From NCBI GenBank assembly GCA_025174535.1, contig JALBUN010000050.1:186001-250000 (forward strand): DNA of 64,000 nucleotides, read 5' to 3'. Shown here in pieces: positions 48,374-59,700 of the stretch. The notes below the pieces were generated by a model that was given only the letters and a program-made list of their open reading frames with translations, did no database searches and was not told the DNA's origin. The stretch is from Cantharellus purpuraceus (Eukaryota > Basidiomycota > Agaricomycetes > Cantharellales > Hydnaceae). The position numbers were made by a program, and so were the translations under genes. Positions within the stretch are counted from its first letter, which is position 1, and every line of letters starts with the position of its first letter.

Positions 48374-49436
48374 ATGATGCGTATCAGGTCCTCCCTGTTT
48401 ATTTCTCTTCTATACGTCGTCTTTCCCTGCGTTGTAGGTGGAAATGAGCTGCAATCAAGGAAGGGCAAGGGAGGGAGCCATGTGAGCAGTGGCAGCAGTG
48501 GAAAGTGCTATGATAAGAAGTACGTCCGGGTCATATTCCCTCTGCAGATCTCGTGATAGAACTAGTTTGTTCTTTCTCCTCAAGCAATCATCACGTGGAG
48601 ATTCAATGTCGCTGGAATCTCTCTGATACAATAGTCGTGGCCATCATTGGTGCGATATGCAGAAACGTTTCAACCAGATATCTTGAAGAAGCTAACTTGG
48701 GGTCCGATACCCAGGTGGAGGGATTGCCCTCGCCTTTTGCCTGCTCATCACTATCGGATATAATTTACATCATAATTGTCTCAACATGTGCCGCCGGACA
48801 CTGCGGGTTGGAAAATACCAAAAGCTGCCGTCGTCTGCTGATGCAGAAGAGGGACATGGTGATATCGCATGCGACTCCTTTGAAAAATTGGACCAAGACG
48901 CACAAGATGATAATGAGAAAGTCGGACGCGACTCGTTTGATCCCTGGAGATCGCTCACGCCCCCTCCACTCCCGCCTTTTCTCCAAGGAGCGCGCGGTTT
49001 ATGTGAGGCAACTAAAGTCGTCGTTCGGCCACGAGATGTACAAGATATTGGGAAGACTGGCCCAGGCTCGCCTGATCCCTGGAGATTGCTCACTCCCCCA
49101 CCGCTCCCGCCTTTTCCTGAGGAATGGCGCCGTCCATGGAAGGCCACGGAAGCCACTGTAGCTTTGTCACCAGAAGCGCAGAAGGGGAACGCTGGATCTG
49201 ACGCGACTGACCCCTGGAGGTTGCTCTCTCCCCCTCCATTACCTCCTTTTCCCAAGAGTAAGCACGGGCTACGGGAAGACACTGAAGGTATCGCCGCCGA
49301 GGATAAGCGGCATGTCAGTGGCTCCACCCCAAGTAGCAGCTCCTCTACAATCTTTGGGAGCCTTCTAGCGCCAAAGTACGTCATGCGTGGTTGGAAAGAA
49401 AGGACACGAGGCAAGAACCTAGCACTACATGGCTAA
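48374..49436 (+). CDS. Single-pass membrane protein with triple PPPLPPF tail repeat
   Basis: Unrecognised family. Inferred exons 48374-48519, 48585-48649 and 48715-49436 give 310 residues. The N-terminus is a signal peptide (MMRIRSSLFISLLYVVFPCVVGG), then a Gly/Ser-rich stretch with a cysteine (SSGSSGKCYDKN) and EIQCRW. Splicing creates one membrane helix, TIVVAIIGGGIALAFCLLIT, immediately followed by a cytoplasmic tail. The tail carries three copies of DPWR-[SL]-L-[TS]-PPPLPPF at roughly 60- and 45-residue spacing (nucleotides near 48940, 49075 and 49206) in an acidic, disordered context. Such polyproline modules are typical ligands of SH3, WW or EVH1 domains. Layout (signal peptide, one helix, proline-rich tail) parallels the protein at 45068 on the other side of AUR1, without clear sequence similarity. 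Confidence 0.65.
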
Positions 49437-50657
49437 CATATAGCCCCTCTACTGGTACATGAGAAACGGGACCATGGTTAACGCGTTGCTTTGTGCTAGG
49501 TCATTCCACGTGGCTGATAATGTTGTTATGTGCATAGATTACTGCATATGTTCCCAGAGGGGACTTACGGCTGCGCCTCCTTAGATGATTGGTACAGGTG
49601 TAATGGAAGGGCCATTGCATGCTTCATGTGGCTACGATGATAGCTTTCCGATACACGGCCCACGCACAGCAACGTGGCGTGACGGTTTTTTATTGTCGGG
49701 CCGTACCTATGGTGCGGTACAAAGAATATACCCTAGAATAGCATGTGGTTTATCAAGAATTCTGCATCTATTACAGAGGGTGCCTAATTTTCACGTTTCA
49801 TTGATGTTGAATCCGTCGCATTGCAAACCACACCCCCGAAAGGGGTGTCATAAGTGCAACTGTGGTTGCTTGACACGCCATTCACGTGCTTTTCCTTCCC
49901 GTCTAATCTGGGATGGAACATCTGTTCCTTAACCAGCCCGCAAGTAGAGGGTGTAAATCTAACGCTGTGACCATCACGAATTATTGAACCAGGAGCTTGG
50001 TCCTTGTCTACGACTTGAGACGACCTACCTTGAAGCAATCTGTCACGTACGCGCTGGTCGGGAAGGTAATATAATATCATTCTGTGATCAGTCCAAATCA
50101 CCATGGGACCGAGCTCTCAGCAAAATATATAACTGATCCGGTTGTGCAATAATACAAAGTTAAGTTTATTCTCTAGCAAGCAGAGTGGCCGTTGAAACGT
50201 CACTGAGCTACCACTACACACTCGGGAGTAATGCCTCGTTTCCTATCTGGTAATTCGTTGATGAACTAACCGTTATACAAGTACCTGTCGTGAATCCTGG
50301 CCAAAAGGAAATCACGGCCACTAGGATCATTACTCTCAGTTCCAGAACTAGCATACTTCAACCTGTCTCTCGATGAAGGTATCGACCAGATGATGGGGAC
50401 GCATTAAACACCAGGTTACTAGTTACTTTAGATGCTCTGTCTTTCTTCTGCAACACTCACACCATCCGAAAGGGAGCATCACAATCATGCGGGGGCTGGA
50501 GCCAACGATGTCAGTCTCCTGGTCTCGTCTTGACCGCCAAGACGTTCGCTTTGATTGACAAAACGTGGAGCCAGTGCGAGGTTCCGATACGTACGGAAAC
50601 CAGACACCGAATGACGTGGGTTACAAAGGGCGCCTCGATCATAAGCTGTGATATAAT
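49437..50657. other. Intergenic between convergent genes
   Basis: About 1.2 kb. A 115-codon frame at 49585-49932 has no family wording and low-quality composition. Nothing else is recognised. Confidence 0.5.
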
Positions 50658-51579
50658 TCAGTCTACTCTCAGATCATTTCTCGAGGTTGTCTGTGCAGTT
50701 TGCGCGATCGGCAAAAAAAATGGGAAATGTGCTAAAGCAAATCCTGCCAGACCCAATGCTTACATTCAAGGTCAGATCAAGTCCATTACTTGCCGTAGGG
50801 TAATACGTACCAAAGCCCGTGATCTTCTCGAGGGGGGTATGCCAATAGATGCTCGTGGCTAACGTCATGAACAGCCAGAGGCCGAAAAGAGAGGACGCAG
50901 CGGCTACTGCCACTTTGAAAGGAATGGAAGTGGGCTTAGGTGAGAAAATGAGTTTCCACGCCGGCTGGAGCTGATTGTGCAAAAAGAGAGCAGATAATGT
51001 GAGGAGGAAAATGTGCCCTGAGACGTCGTGGCCACTATATAATCTCGGCCGCGCTGTCCACGTGGAGTCCAGTAAGGCCACGAGAGATGGGCTAAAGAGA
51101 GTGGGGTGTGTGCTGGGAGACATGGTCGCTTTGGTGTGGCAATACTCGACCGGCACCATGAGTATGACAGGAGACCGTCCAGGCGACTCTGGAGGGAGAT
51201 GAAGGACACACGATGCGCCTGATGCGATGAGGAAGCGGTCAAGCATGCTTGGACCGAAGAACCAAGCTGCAAAAGATCCCCATACGGCTGTCGCGGCGGC
51301 CCATCTGAGCCACGCCTCGGGCGTACGCCGCAGTTGCGGGGAACTGGTCAGCCATACTGCAACAAATGCCGCAGACGTCCACCCCCATGCATTTTTGACA
51401 AACAGTGAATTGAAGATGTTAGTTTTTTGGGCGAATATAGATTGGTGGTGTAGTGGATGAGGAAGGTGAGAAATTCGTGGGTCTGATGTGTCGAGATAGG
51501 TATGGTTCAGCACTGAGTATAGTGTTCCGCCTAGGACAATGACTGACAATAAGGCCAGTAACGCTGACCGAGAGCTCAT
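50658..51579 (-). CDS. FIT2/SCS3-family ER lipid protein
   Basis: FIT (fat storage-inducing transmembrane) proteins are ER acyl-CoA diphosphatases linked to lipid-droplet formation and phospholipid balance; Scs3 and Yft2 are the yeast members. Inferred exons 50811-51579 and 50658-50731 give 280 residues. Start at ATG 51579 (MSSRSALLALL). Several membrane helices are visible (LLALLSVIVLGGTLYSVL, AFVAVWLT, WGSFAAWFFG, IFLLTLSALFLH, LFGLWLFMTLATSIYW). The family signature is present: HDVSGHIFLL with His189 and a second His at 247 in SIYWHTPLEKITG, 58 residues apart, close to the 59 of human FIT2. The second exon and the last residues are less certain because the donor after GFG leads into a 79-nt intron. 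Confidence 0.82.
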
Positions 51580-51781
51580 CGTTCTGTTCAACGCGTTGAG
51601 GACGTCACCCTGTCACCGTCACGTACCACGTCTCGTCACGCACGGCGATGATCCATGATGATTGGTGTTTTCTTTTAAAAACTTCTTCCTGACTTGCACG
51701 CGAGATGCAGATAGAACACTGGACCTGAGTAGATAATTAACTGTTGGATTTAACAAGACAAAAAGAAGAAGTCGAGACCAG

Positions 51782-51862
51782 TGGACACTCTGGGAATTGA
51801 ACCCAGGACCTTTCGCAAGTCACTGATGCGAAGCGAACGTTATACCCCTAAACCAAGCGCCC
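51782..51862 (-). tRNA. tRNA-Ala (anticodon CGC) with 9-nt intron
   Basis: Read on the minus strand, the sequence folds as acceptor GGGCGCT/AGTGTCC, D arm with GGTTTAGGGGTATAAC, anticodon stem TTCGC/GCGAA, and T arm CTGGGTTCAATTCCCAG. The anticodon loop is TTCGCA-[intron]-T, giving CGC, with the intron TCAGTGACT at the canonical 37/38 position. The G3:U70 wobble pair and A73 discriminator confirm alanine identity. Box A and box B matches are intact. A T-run lies about 15 nt downstream. Confidence 0.88.
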
Positions 51863-52709
51863 AGCGGCGCAAGCCTCGAAAATTCATGTCCTATTCAACA
51901 GCACACAAGATTAAAAATAATGCAGCAACTATACAAACCCAGGTGAAATGATGCAGGACTTGGATATTTCAATGCAACAAGGTCGGTATCGTTGCACTCT
52001 TTCGGCAGGACCTGCAGAAGCATGAAGGTTAAGTATTCGAAGGGGGCAGGCACTCTATGCTGATCATCCTCTATAGTCTATGGCCGTTAAGTAACGAACC
52101 TGAATCCCATTCAAGGCAAAAGGACTGCCCGACTCTTCAGAGACCCTCAAAACTATACAAGGTTTACCCTTGAAGCACGTTCAAGACCCTTTTTGTGCAA
52201 TACTTTGGTTCCTAGAGATGTTTTCACTGTGCCCCTCATCCATACACTGCTTTCCCTCCCTCCTTTTCTAAATTAGCATACACACAGTGGAGAAGGTCCA
52301 CTGCTCCTCACTGAGCACGCTTGCTCATGTGAAGTAAGCATCATGATCCCCTTAACATAGGGGCTTCGACGTGTCACAACTGGTGTTCAGCGAATACGTA
52401 GCAGATGCAACCTGTCCAAGGGGCCAAAGGTTTTGGATCAAAATTGATTTGCATATGTGCATACCGCTATTTTACAATATCATACGGTACAAATATACAA
52501 AGCTGCTATAGATCTACGGTGACAGTGAGGCAATAGATTCTGCAAGGGTCCTGCCATATTCAGGCCTGAGGCCTGGTGAGGGACTCTCGATCCTACTCGT
52601 GTTTCTATGTCATCGGGAACTTAGATGGGGTGTACCAGACTGATGCAGAATTTCGTCTTCAAAATAGATGAAGACAATATACTCATATAAAAGGCGAGCG
52701 AGCCTGAGA
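51863..52709. other. Spacer between two divergent tRNA-Ala genes
   Basis: 847 bp upstream of both tRNA genes. No gene, repeat or clear regulatory site is seen. Confidence 0.5.
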
Positions 52710-52791
52710 GGGCGCTTGGTTTAGGGGTATAACATTCGCTTCGCATGTTTATGTCTGCGAAAGGTCCTGGGTTCAATTCCCAGAGCGTCCA
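52710..52791 (+). tRNA. tRNA-Ala (anticodon CGC) with 10-nt intron
   Basis: Mature sequence is almost identical to the copy at 51782-51862 (differences include G/A before the anticodon stem and T/C in the acceptor 3' strand), on the opposite strand. Anticodon loop TTCGCA-[TGTTTATGTC]-T, so CGC; G3:U70 and A73 are present. A TTTT terminator follows directly at 52792-52795. The intron sequence is unrelated to that of the other copy. Confidence 0.9.
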
Positions 52792-52980
52792 TTTTGTTGG
52801 ATCGCCCTCCTTATCTCTTAATTAAAAAAAAGAGAGTTCCCTGCTTTCTGCATCTTCTTCTATGGATGCCCTCTCTTTCCAACTTAGAGTTGTACAGTAA
52901 TCACAGAGAGAGGACTAAAACATGCAACTAAGTTCGAAGCCAATCTTTTTTCCATCATTGGCGGAGTTTGAAATCCACTC

Positions 52981-53488
52981 ATGTCTGTAGGCTTCGAGAC
53001 AGCCGTGAAGCAAGAGGTGGCATATTTGTCTGCTGTCCATCCTACACCAGACGATATACCAGGATGTCTGTCTCTGCTGGATGATTTCCTCAGATGCAAT
53101 GGTATGCAGTCCGTTGCTCTTATCAGTTACAGGAGACCTACACCCTGCACAGTCCTTGGGTCCCAACTACGCACCATCTATAGATATGGACACGCAGCGC
53201 AATGCAGCTCCAAATTTGACGATTTCAAATTCTGTTTGAGTTTGAAAGCGCTCTCGGCCGAGGAAAAACGGTCAGAGTGGATTCGCAGGCGGGCGGAGTG
53301 GTGGGCGCAACGTAGGTTGACCCGTAGTAGCGAGGATGTGTGGGATATGAGGACGTGAGGCGTTATCAAATAAAATGGATTCTGGTAGAATTTTACTGAC
53401 ATTGGTGATCAGGGAGCCGCTGCAGAATTTTCCTCCACCTCCGACCCCAATTTCTATGGAAGGAAACGAGGCAGTACGTATAAAGTGA
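52981..53488 (+). CDS. Twin CX9C mitochondrial-type protein (DUF3128, Emi1-like)
   Basis: Small intermembrane-space proteins with two CX9C motifs are oxidised by Mia40; yeast Emi1 is the DUF3128 example and is needed for full induction of early meiotic genes. Inferred exons 52981-53101, 53153-53354 and 53413-53488 give 132 residues. Two helices are visible: CLSLLDDFLRC and CSSKFDDFKFC, each an exact C-x9-C. Between them the first intron joins ...RCN to VLGSQLRTIYRYGHAAQ. The end has the DUF3128-like SEEKR/EWIRRRAEWWAQRRL segment and a short Pro-rich tail (QNFPPPPTP). The start ATG at 52981 is the first in frame. Confidence 0.8.
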
Positions 53489-54757
53489 TTATACTCTTAA
53501 TTAGGTATATAGTTAGTTGTCCTCCATATTTCGAGGCACAGCCTTCAGGCGATCACGGTGCCACTTTCATCCAATGTTACTTCCACTCTTTTACTCTATC
53601 GCTCTACGAATTACAATCATTTGGAGACGGCGGTGGGTAGGCTCCTTCATGCCATACCTTCCGGCTTGTGTCGACGAGTCGATCAGCATACTTGCAGATC
53701 TACTGCGGACTATCTACGCCTCCTAGTACGTATGCACTCTCCGAAGATCAAGCTGCACCGTCGGAGCGTCATGTGGGCTTCTATGTACCCAAAATATCAC
53801 CCAATCATATTTGTCCGGACCCAGAGTCTACAGAATGGACACCATGCGATTGATCAAAGTGGACTGCGGTTGTTGTCTCCTGTTCTCAGAGCTTAATGTG
53901 TCGCCTTGATCAATGCTACCCGTCGTCTCGCCAGTGAGTCCTTCAAAACAACTTGCATCCTACTCTCAACTTTGCAATTCCCTCTTTCTTGCGTGTCAGT
54001 CAGTCACTTTCTTTCATGGAACTACGCGAGGCTTTGCCGGTTGTGAACGGCGATCAGCAACCTCGGGAGCCCTTGGTTACTACAACGGCAATATTGCCAG
54101 GTACACGTGGTGCAGACAACAAATTGCAATTTCACATTGCAGGTCACGTTCAGCACGCGGAGCAACAGAATGTCATCAGCACCAGGGACAGCATCATATC
54201 TGAGTCTGTCACGTCCCTTGACTTGTCACGGGCAGGTTAAAGCCTGATGAAACACCCCGATCAATCATTGAATTTCGTGAGCGTGTTGAAATAGCATGAC
54301 TCAGATGAAATTGCTTTAAATTGTCCGAGTTCACATGGCCAAAATCAGTGGAAGATCATTCGACTGACGGTGTCCTGTAGCTATAGCGAGGAGTGAATAG
54401 ACATGAACATGGATATTTTTGTATGGGCGGCATCGTATTTCATTTTCACGACCCAGTAATTGTCACGGTAAGTAGTTTTATTTTAGACAGTAGACTATAC
54501 AAGTAAGACATGGTCTTTGGACAAGCACTAACTCCGCACATCCGATAGTCGTGATAGAAGAATATATCGAAACACAGGTAACAGGTAGTATTGTTGCCCA
54601 TACGAGGCAGTACAATCAGTGAGTGATGTCAACAGTTGACCGTGAAACGGCAGAAACCACCAGATGGAAGTTCGAACCTTGTTTATACTTAGGATACAGC
54701 AATAGAGGATTGACAGGATAATAACTCATCCATGCACCAAGATAGTTGACGGCCATA
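53489..54757. other. Unassigned stretch with possible gene fragments
   Basis: Frames at 53668-53853 and 53953-54240 on the plus strand show non-random wording (for example SERHVGFYVPKISPNHICPD) and could be exons of one small gene or a relic. I could not join them into a credible model or recognise a family. No RNA gene or repeat seen. Confidence 0.3.
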
Positions 54758-56342
54758 TTACTTCGTCTTGAAGCGTACCACAAGAACAGTCACGTTGTCT
54801 GAAGTGAAGTTCTCCATTGCGAATTTGAGAAGGAGTCCTGAGGCCTCTTGGGGGTCTTGTATGTGCCGTACCAAGTCGACCACTTTCTGATCTTCTGCAA
54901 CGTCCCATAACTATTGAAAAGATTGCGTTGGAAGTTCGATATCAGAAGTAAGAAACTAATGCCACACGTACCCCGTCGCAAGCAATGACCAAAAACTCAT
55001 CATCCTCGCTCAACTCCGTCTCGGTGGTATATGGTGATCCAACAACGAATTCTTTCATTGACGAGTCGCCCAGCGAACGCGTCACAGCCAATACACCATT
55101 AACTCTGTTATTCATAACAAACCCTCCAGCATCCATGATTCTTTTGGCCTCCTGTTTGTCGCTTCCCTTGTGATCATATGTCAATCGTACGGCCTTGCCT
55201 GCTCTGCTCAAGACAGCCCTGGCATCTCCAACATTTGCCGTATACAATACACGCCGTAGCTGAGACTGTTGGGAACTGGGAATCTCGATCACCTCCGGGG
55301 GAAAGGATGTGGAATTATGTGGAGATGATCGGGGCGATGCCGTTGAAGTTGGCGAGGCAGGGCGAAATGGTTCCGAGAGCTGCCTCACCATGTTTCGCAT
55401 ACGGCTGCCACTTCGCTTGCTCTTCACCTTTCTGCCACTAGGACTCTCCCCATCGCTATCTCCGGGACTAACATCCCGAGATTGTGTGGGTGAGTCGATA
55501 GAGTCGGGGAAAAAGCTCTGGCCGCCGTGCATGTCTTCTATCCGAAGGAAGGCAGTTACCGCAGTGCATCCAGAATGAGTCTGGCCATCGGCCGCCAATT
55601 GAGAAAGATACGAATCAACAGCGTGGAACGTCTGGTTCAATACGTCGGGAATGGGAATGTGACGGCCATGCAATGCGTTCAGCAGATACTATTATTGTTG
55701 TGCATCAGCACTGATTTCGTAAGATCCAAGCTACCTACTTCATGAAAGTGCTGCCCACACCATTCTGCGGCGTGCTTGCCAGCGTGGCCGTCGAAAATGG
55801 CAAAATAACCTTGCCCACGTACATTAGCAAAGTCCGCGACAAAAGCGTATGCATCCTCCATGGTGCGTCGTTGACCCTTGTCCTCAGACACACCAATGCT
55901 GTAAGAGACCGGGACAGATGGTAGTTGATTCAGAGCCTGAAGGTGGCGGAATACCACTGAGTACTCTATCTCTCAGAGACAGTAAACACGCACGCCATAC
56001 GTGTCAGGTCCTGCGGCTCTTGTCACAGCCATGGAACGCGCATTGGGAGAGTCGGAGAAAGTTGCAGAAACCATTTCAGAGATCTTCGTCGGTGGCGTGG
56101 AAGGCTCGATGATTTGCTTTTGAGAGCTGGAGAGGCAGTGGGAAAGGGGTGTCAGAATGAAGTGTGGCAGACACGTACATTGTCGTCCCGTTATAGACGT
56201 CTTCAGGAGCAGTTGGTGCGTTTCCTATCATCAGGGTGAGCTCACAGGCTGTGCAGAGGTAGGGCTATTGCCGGCTATGCAAGAAGATCTACATACCATG
56301 AAGATTCAAAGCGAGCTGCGCCTCCACCTCTTCCCCGTTCAT
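54758..56342 (-). CDS. PTC1: Protein phosphatase 2C (Ptc1-like)
   Basis: Metal-dependent Ser/Thr phosphatase; Ptc1-type enzymes down-regulate MAP kinase pathways such as HOG. Six inferred exons (56297-56342, 56179-56224, 55994-56126, 55739-55936, 54972-55688, 54758-54910) sum to 430 residues. All PP2C motifs are present: GVSEDKGQRRTMEDAY, YFAIFDGHAGKHAAEW, HSGCTAVTAFL, ANVGDARAVLSRAG, RLTYDHKGSD, LAVTRSLGD, FLVIACDGLWDV and SDNVTVLVVRF. The metal-binding aspartates (MEDA, FDGH, CDGLWD, SDN) are intact. An insert of about 75 Ser/Pro/Arg-rich residues lies between the SGCTAV and NVGDAR motifs. The N-terminal 60-70 residues are divergent and rest on three short exons. Confidence 0.9.
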
Positions 56343-56758
56343 CGTGCTAAGAGGACGTGGTGAAGGTAAGTGGGGGTTGTGGAGATTATAAAAAGGTGTG
56401 GGCTAGGTAGTGGAGCTCTGTGGGCGTGTTCACCGAATGACGCATATTTTGATTCAAGCAAACCCAAGTCCAAACACAGCAGCGTCTCTCCTATTTTGAA
56501 GTGCATTCACCTCAACTACATCTATTTCAAGCTGTAACTATTCAAAGACACAGCGCGCAGGATCCGGCAACCGTGACCCAAACTTCAAGAATCGCCCAGA
56601 CCATCTAGGTATACTCTGGCGCTCGGATGTCGACAGAGATGAAGGGCATCGCCTGTCGCGGAAGCTAGGGCTGCGCGCTTATGGAAGCGAATGATGTCGA
56701 GGCAAGTAGGCAAAGCAATCGTGCTGTGATGGTGTATCGGTACCAGGCGTGAGCGGCC
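56343..56758. other. Spacer between UPF2 and PTC1
   Basis: 416 bp: 3' flank of UPF2 and promoter of PTC1. Nothing else recognised. Confidence 0.5.
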
Positions 56759-59700
56759 CTAAGTCGCAAAACGTATCCGAATTCCCTTGCTGCGTTCAAG
56801 GGCTATAACAAGATTAGTCACGTCGAGAAACCATGCACTATCGACCAACCTTTAATCTCCTCGATTTCCTCGCGTTGCTCGTAGTCTAGCACGAACTGCT
56901 TCAAGTGCTGTTGCTCTACTTTATCCTGCAGCTGTGCTGAACGAGTGTGCACTGCTAGCGCTGAAGTCGCCGGTATAGGAAGTTGGCGACTCTGCAGTGT
57001 GATTGAGAAACAGCCTCATGGAGACCAACCATGATCCACACACCTGGGTCTTCCCTCCCTTTTTGGAGATTAAAGTGAACTTCATGATTTCATCCTGATC
57101 AGAATCCTGTTCTTCCGTGTCGTCTGCGCGCTTCTTTCGCATGCCCCCGGGTAGCGCTGATGTATCCCACAACGCAAGCGCCGTCCGTTTATCGACCTTT
57201 CTAGAGTCACTAGATGAATCTGAGACCATCTTTGCGAGCTCCTTTGCAAACTCCGCTTCAGCTTCTTCGTCCGGTCCTAGACTCTCTTTCGTAGAGAGAA
57301 CAACAAGAGCATCGGGTGAGGTAGGACGGTCGTGGGGCTGAAATGAATAGAGTGAGGGTGGTAGTGACTGAAAAATTGAGGTCGACTTGCCGTTTCCTCT
57401 TCAGCAAACGCATCATCATCCTCCTCTTCTTCTTCTCGTCGGTCATGTTCATCTCCACTGTCATCTCCACTGTCATCTCCATCTGTAGAATGTATTAGGA
57501 TGCGCGCGCGAACGTGCATATTGAATCGTACCTGCACTTTGAGAAATCACTGCGGAAATAATATCGTCGACAGCGAAAGCTGCCTCTTCAAACGTCTTGA
57601 ATCTGGCAAGTTGCGGACGGACAGCCTCGAAATATAGCAGTACCTGAGCAACCACAACAGACAATGGAAACCCACGAGTCTCACCTCGAGAGAATCCGAC
57701 AGCATAAACTCGACGTCCATAGGCAGTGGCGCCTTGCACAGTGTATACAACTAAAAATAGATATATCCATTAATACAGCACAAACCAAAACACAATAAAG
57801 TACCTGGAAAAAGGTTACGAAATTGTCCAATTTCTTCCTCTGGGTTCCGCGGTCGAAGCACATTCCGCACGTGTCCAGTAGTGTACAAACCAGTCGGACA
57901 CGGAAAAAATCATCTGGTGCATCAATAGGACATGGCTGTCCAGGTAACGGTCGGCCTTCAGCTATCAATGCAGTACGTTTGAGACCACGAAGGCGAAATG
58001 GAACAAACATGCTCACGATGTCCAAACGTCACCATTGACCACAAGGTGTCAAAGATGATCCCAGATCCAATCAGCCTATATATGTAAAGCTCGCCGAGAT
58101 ACTTCATGGTAGCAATCCGGCGCTGATTTGTCTTGTATACATTCTGTTCAAGACCACGGCGGATATCTTCCAGGACCTGGTCTACGACCGCTACCGCAAA
58201 CGCAGGATGGTATCGTTGCAGGTCGTACGTGAGCATGGCCAGGAGGTTGATACTGCTATATTTGACCTTCCAAGGCTTAGTGAAGACATTGTGGAGTGTG
58301 CGAGCCGTCTATGTTGATCAACGCATGAGTTGGTTTCACGAGAAACTTTAATAAGCGGTACATGCCTCCTCGTCTTCCCAATCAAGTTTCCGAATCAACC
58401 TTAATACTTTGTCTATTGTCTTCTTGACGAGGACGTCATAGATCAAATGCCTTATAAAAAGAGTCATAGGTGAACGATGCTTTTCCTCGCGTGGCGAACG
58501 TTCCGGTGGGTTGCACTGAAGAAAAAAAATCACATGGGACAATATGAAATGAAGCCAGGACCATCACAAACCTGATAATATGCATTCTCGAGCAAGAGAA
58601 TCTGCCGTTGATCGAAATGTTGCATACTTTGTTTCCGCCTCATCAACTCAATCTGCAAGAATGGCACAGCTTACAAAAAACTCGGGTCAAGCTAAAAAGA
58701 ACACACCATGGTTTTAAACCTCGCGCCAGTCTCTTCGCTCCTTAGCAAGAACCTGCCACACCCCTCCAAAAGCAGCGCGACATTGTCGACATTGACGCCC
58801 GAGAAGTTATCCAAACAGACTTTGAATATGTGGAGGATCAAATGCGTGGGGAAAACGCGGAACTTGGTTAGAACAGATATAAAAGTCATGTTCTGATCCA
58901 ATCAAATCATTTAAGCACCGCCAGGGGAAAGGGCAGTAAAATATACCTTAAGTCTCACTTCCGAGAGTTCGCTGACTACATTTTTCTTCTTTTGCAGATA
59001 TCGAAATTCTTCATCGAGCTGCGAGACGACAAAGTGTGAGTCGGAGACAGATTCTATAACGATGAAACCTTACTATTGCGACCATATCAGATCCAATATC
59101 GGACATGTACATGTTCAATGTAGCGATGAATCTTCCATAATGAGGCAACAAATCGATGCGATTCTTTGGTGCCTGACCAAGGAACTAAGCACGGAGAGCG
59201 CACAATTCGTGAGCCGCCGCTAATTAAAATGCGACAGGATACACCAAACCTTGACAAGTCTCTTCCTCGCAGCCTTTGAGTTCAAGAATGCAAAGTCGAC
59301 GGCTGCCTGATCAATAAGACTACGGTTGGTGGCGTCCGGGAGTCGTGTTAGAAGTGCGGTCAGAAGCTGAGATGGTCCAGGTGCGGCGAGAGTCGGTGTC
59401 GCTGGAGGCGTTGGTGTGCCAGGCGGGGAAGCTGTCGGAGTGGGGAGATTGCTTCATGAAGTCAATACCGTGAACGACGAGGGTGATATGGATGTTAACT
59501 TACTCCTCATCTTCCACTTCAGGGCCTTCAATAGTCCCGTTGGGCGCCTTCTCCACACCATTCAGGCCCAGTCCCTCGATCTCCTTCTCTAACATCTTTA
59601 TCTCAGCCTGCTCGACTTCCTTCCTTTGCTTCTCCTTCGCATCTTGATCAGTCTTGGAGTCTTCCTCCTTCTGCTGTTCCCCTTGTTTGTCTTTACTATC

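Noticed and set aside
53517..54240. Plus-strand frames downstream of the CX9C gene as a real multi-exon gene
   Set aside because: Wording is suggestive but I could not join the frames with consensus introns into one open model, so it is left as unassigned.
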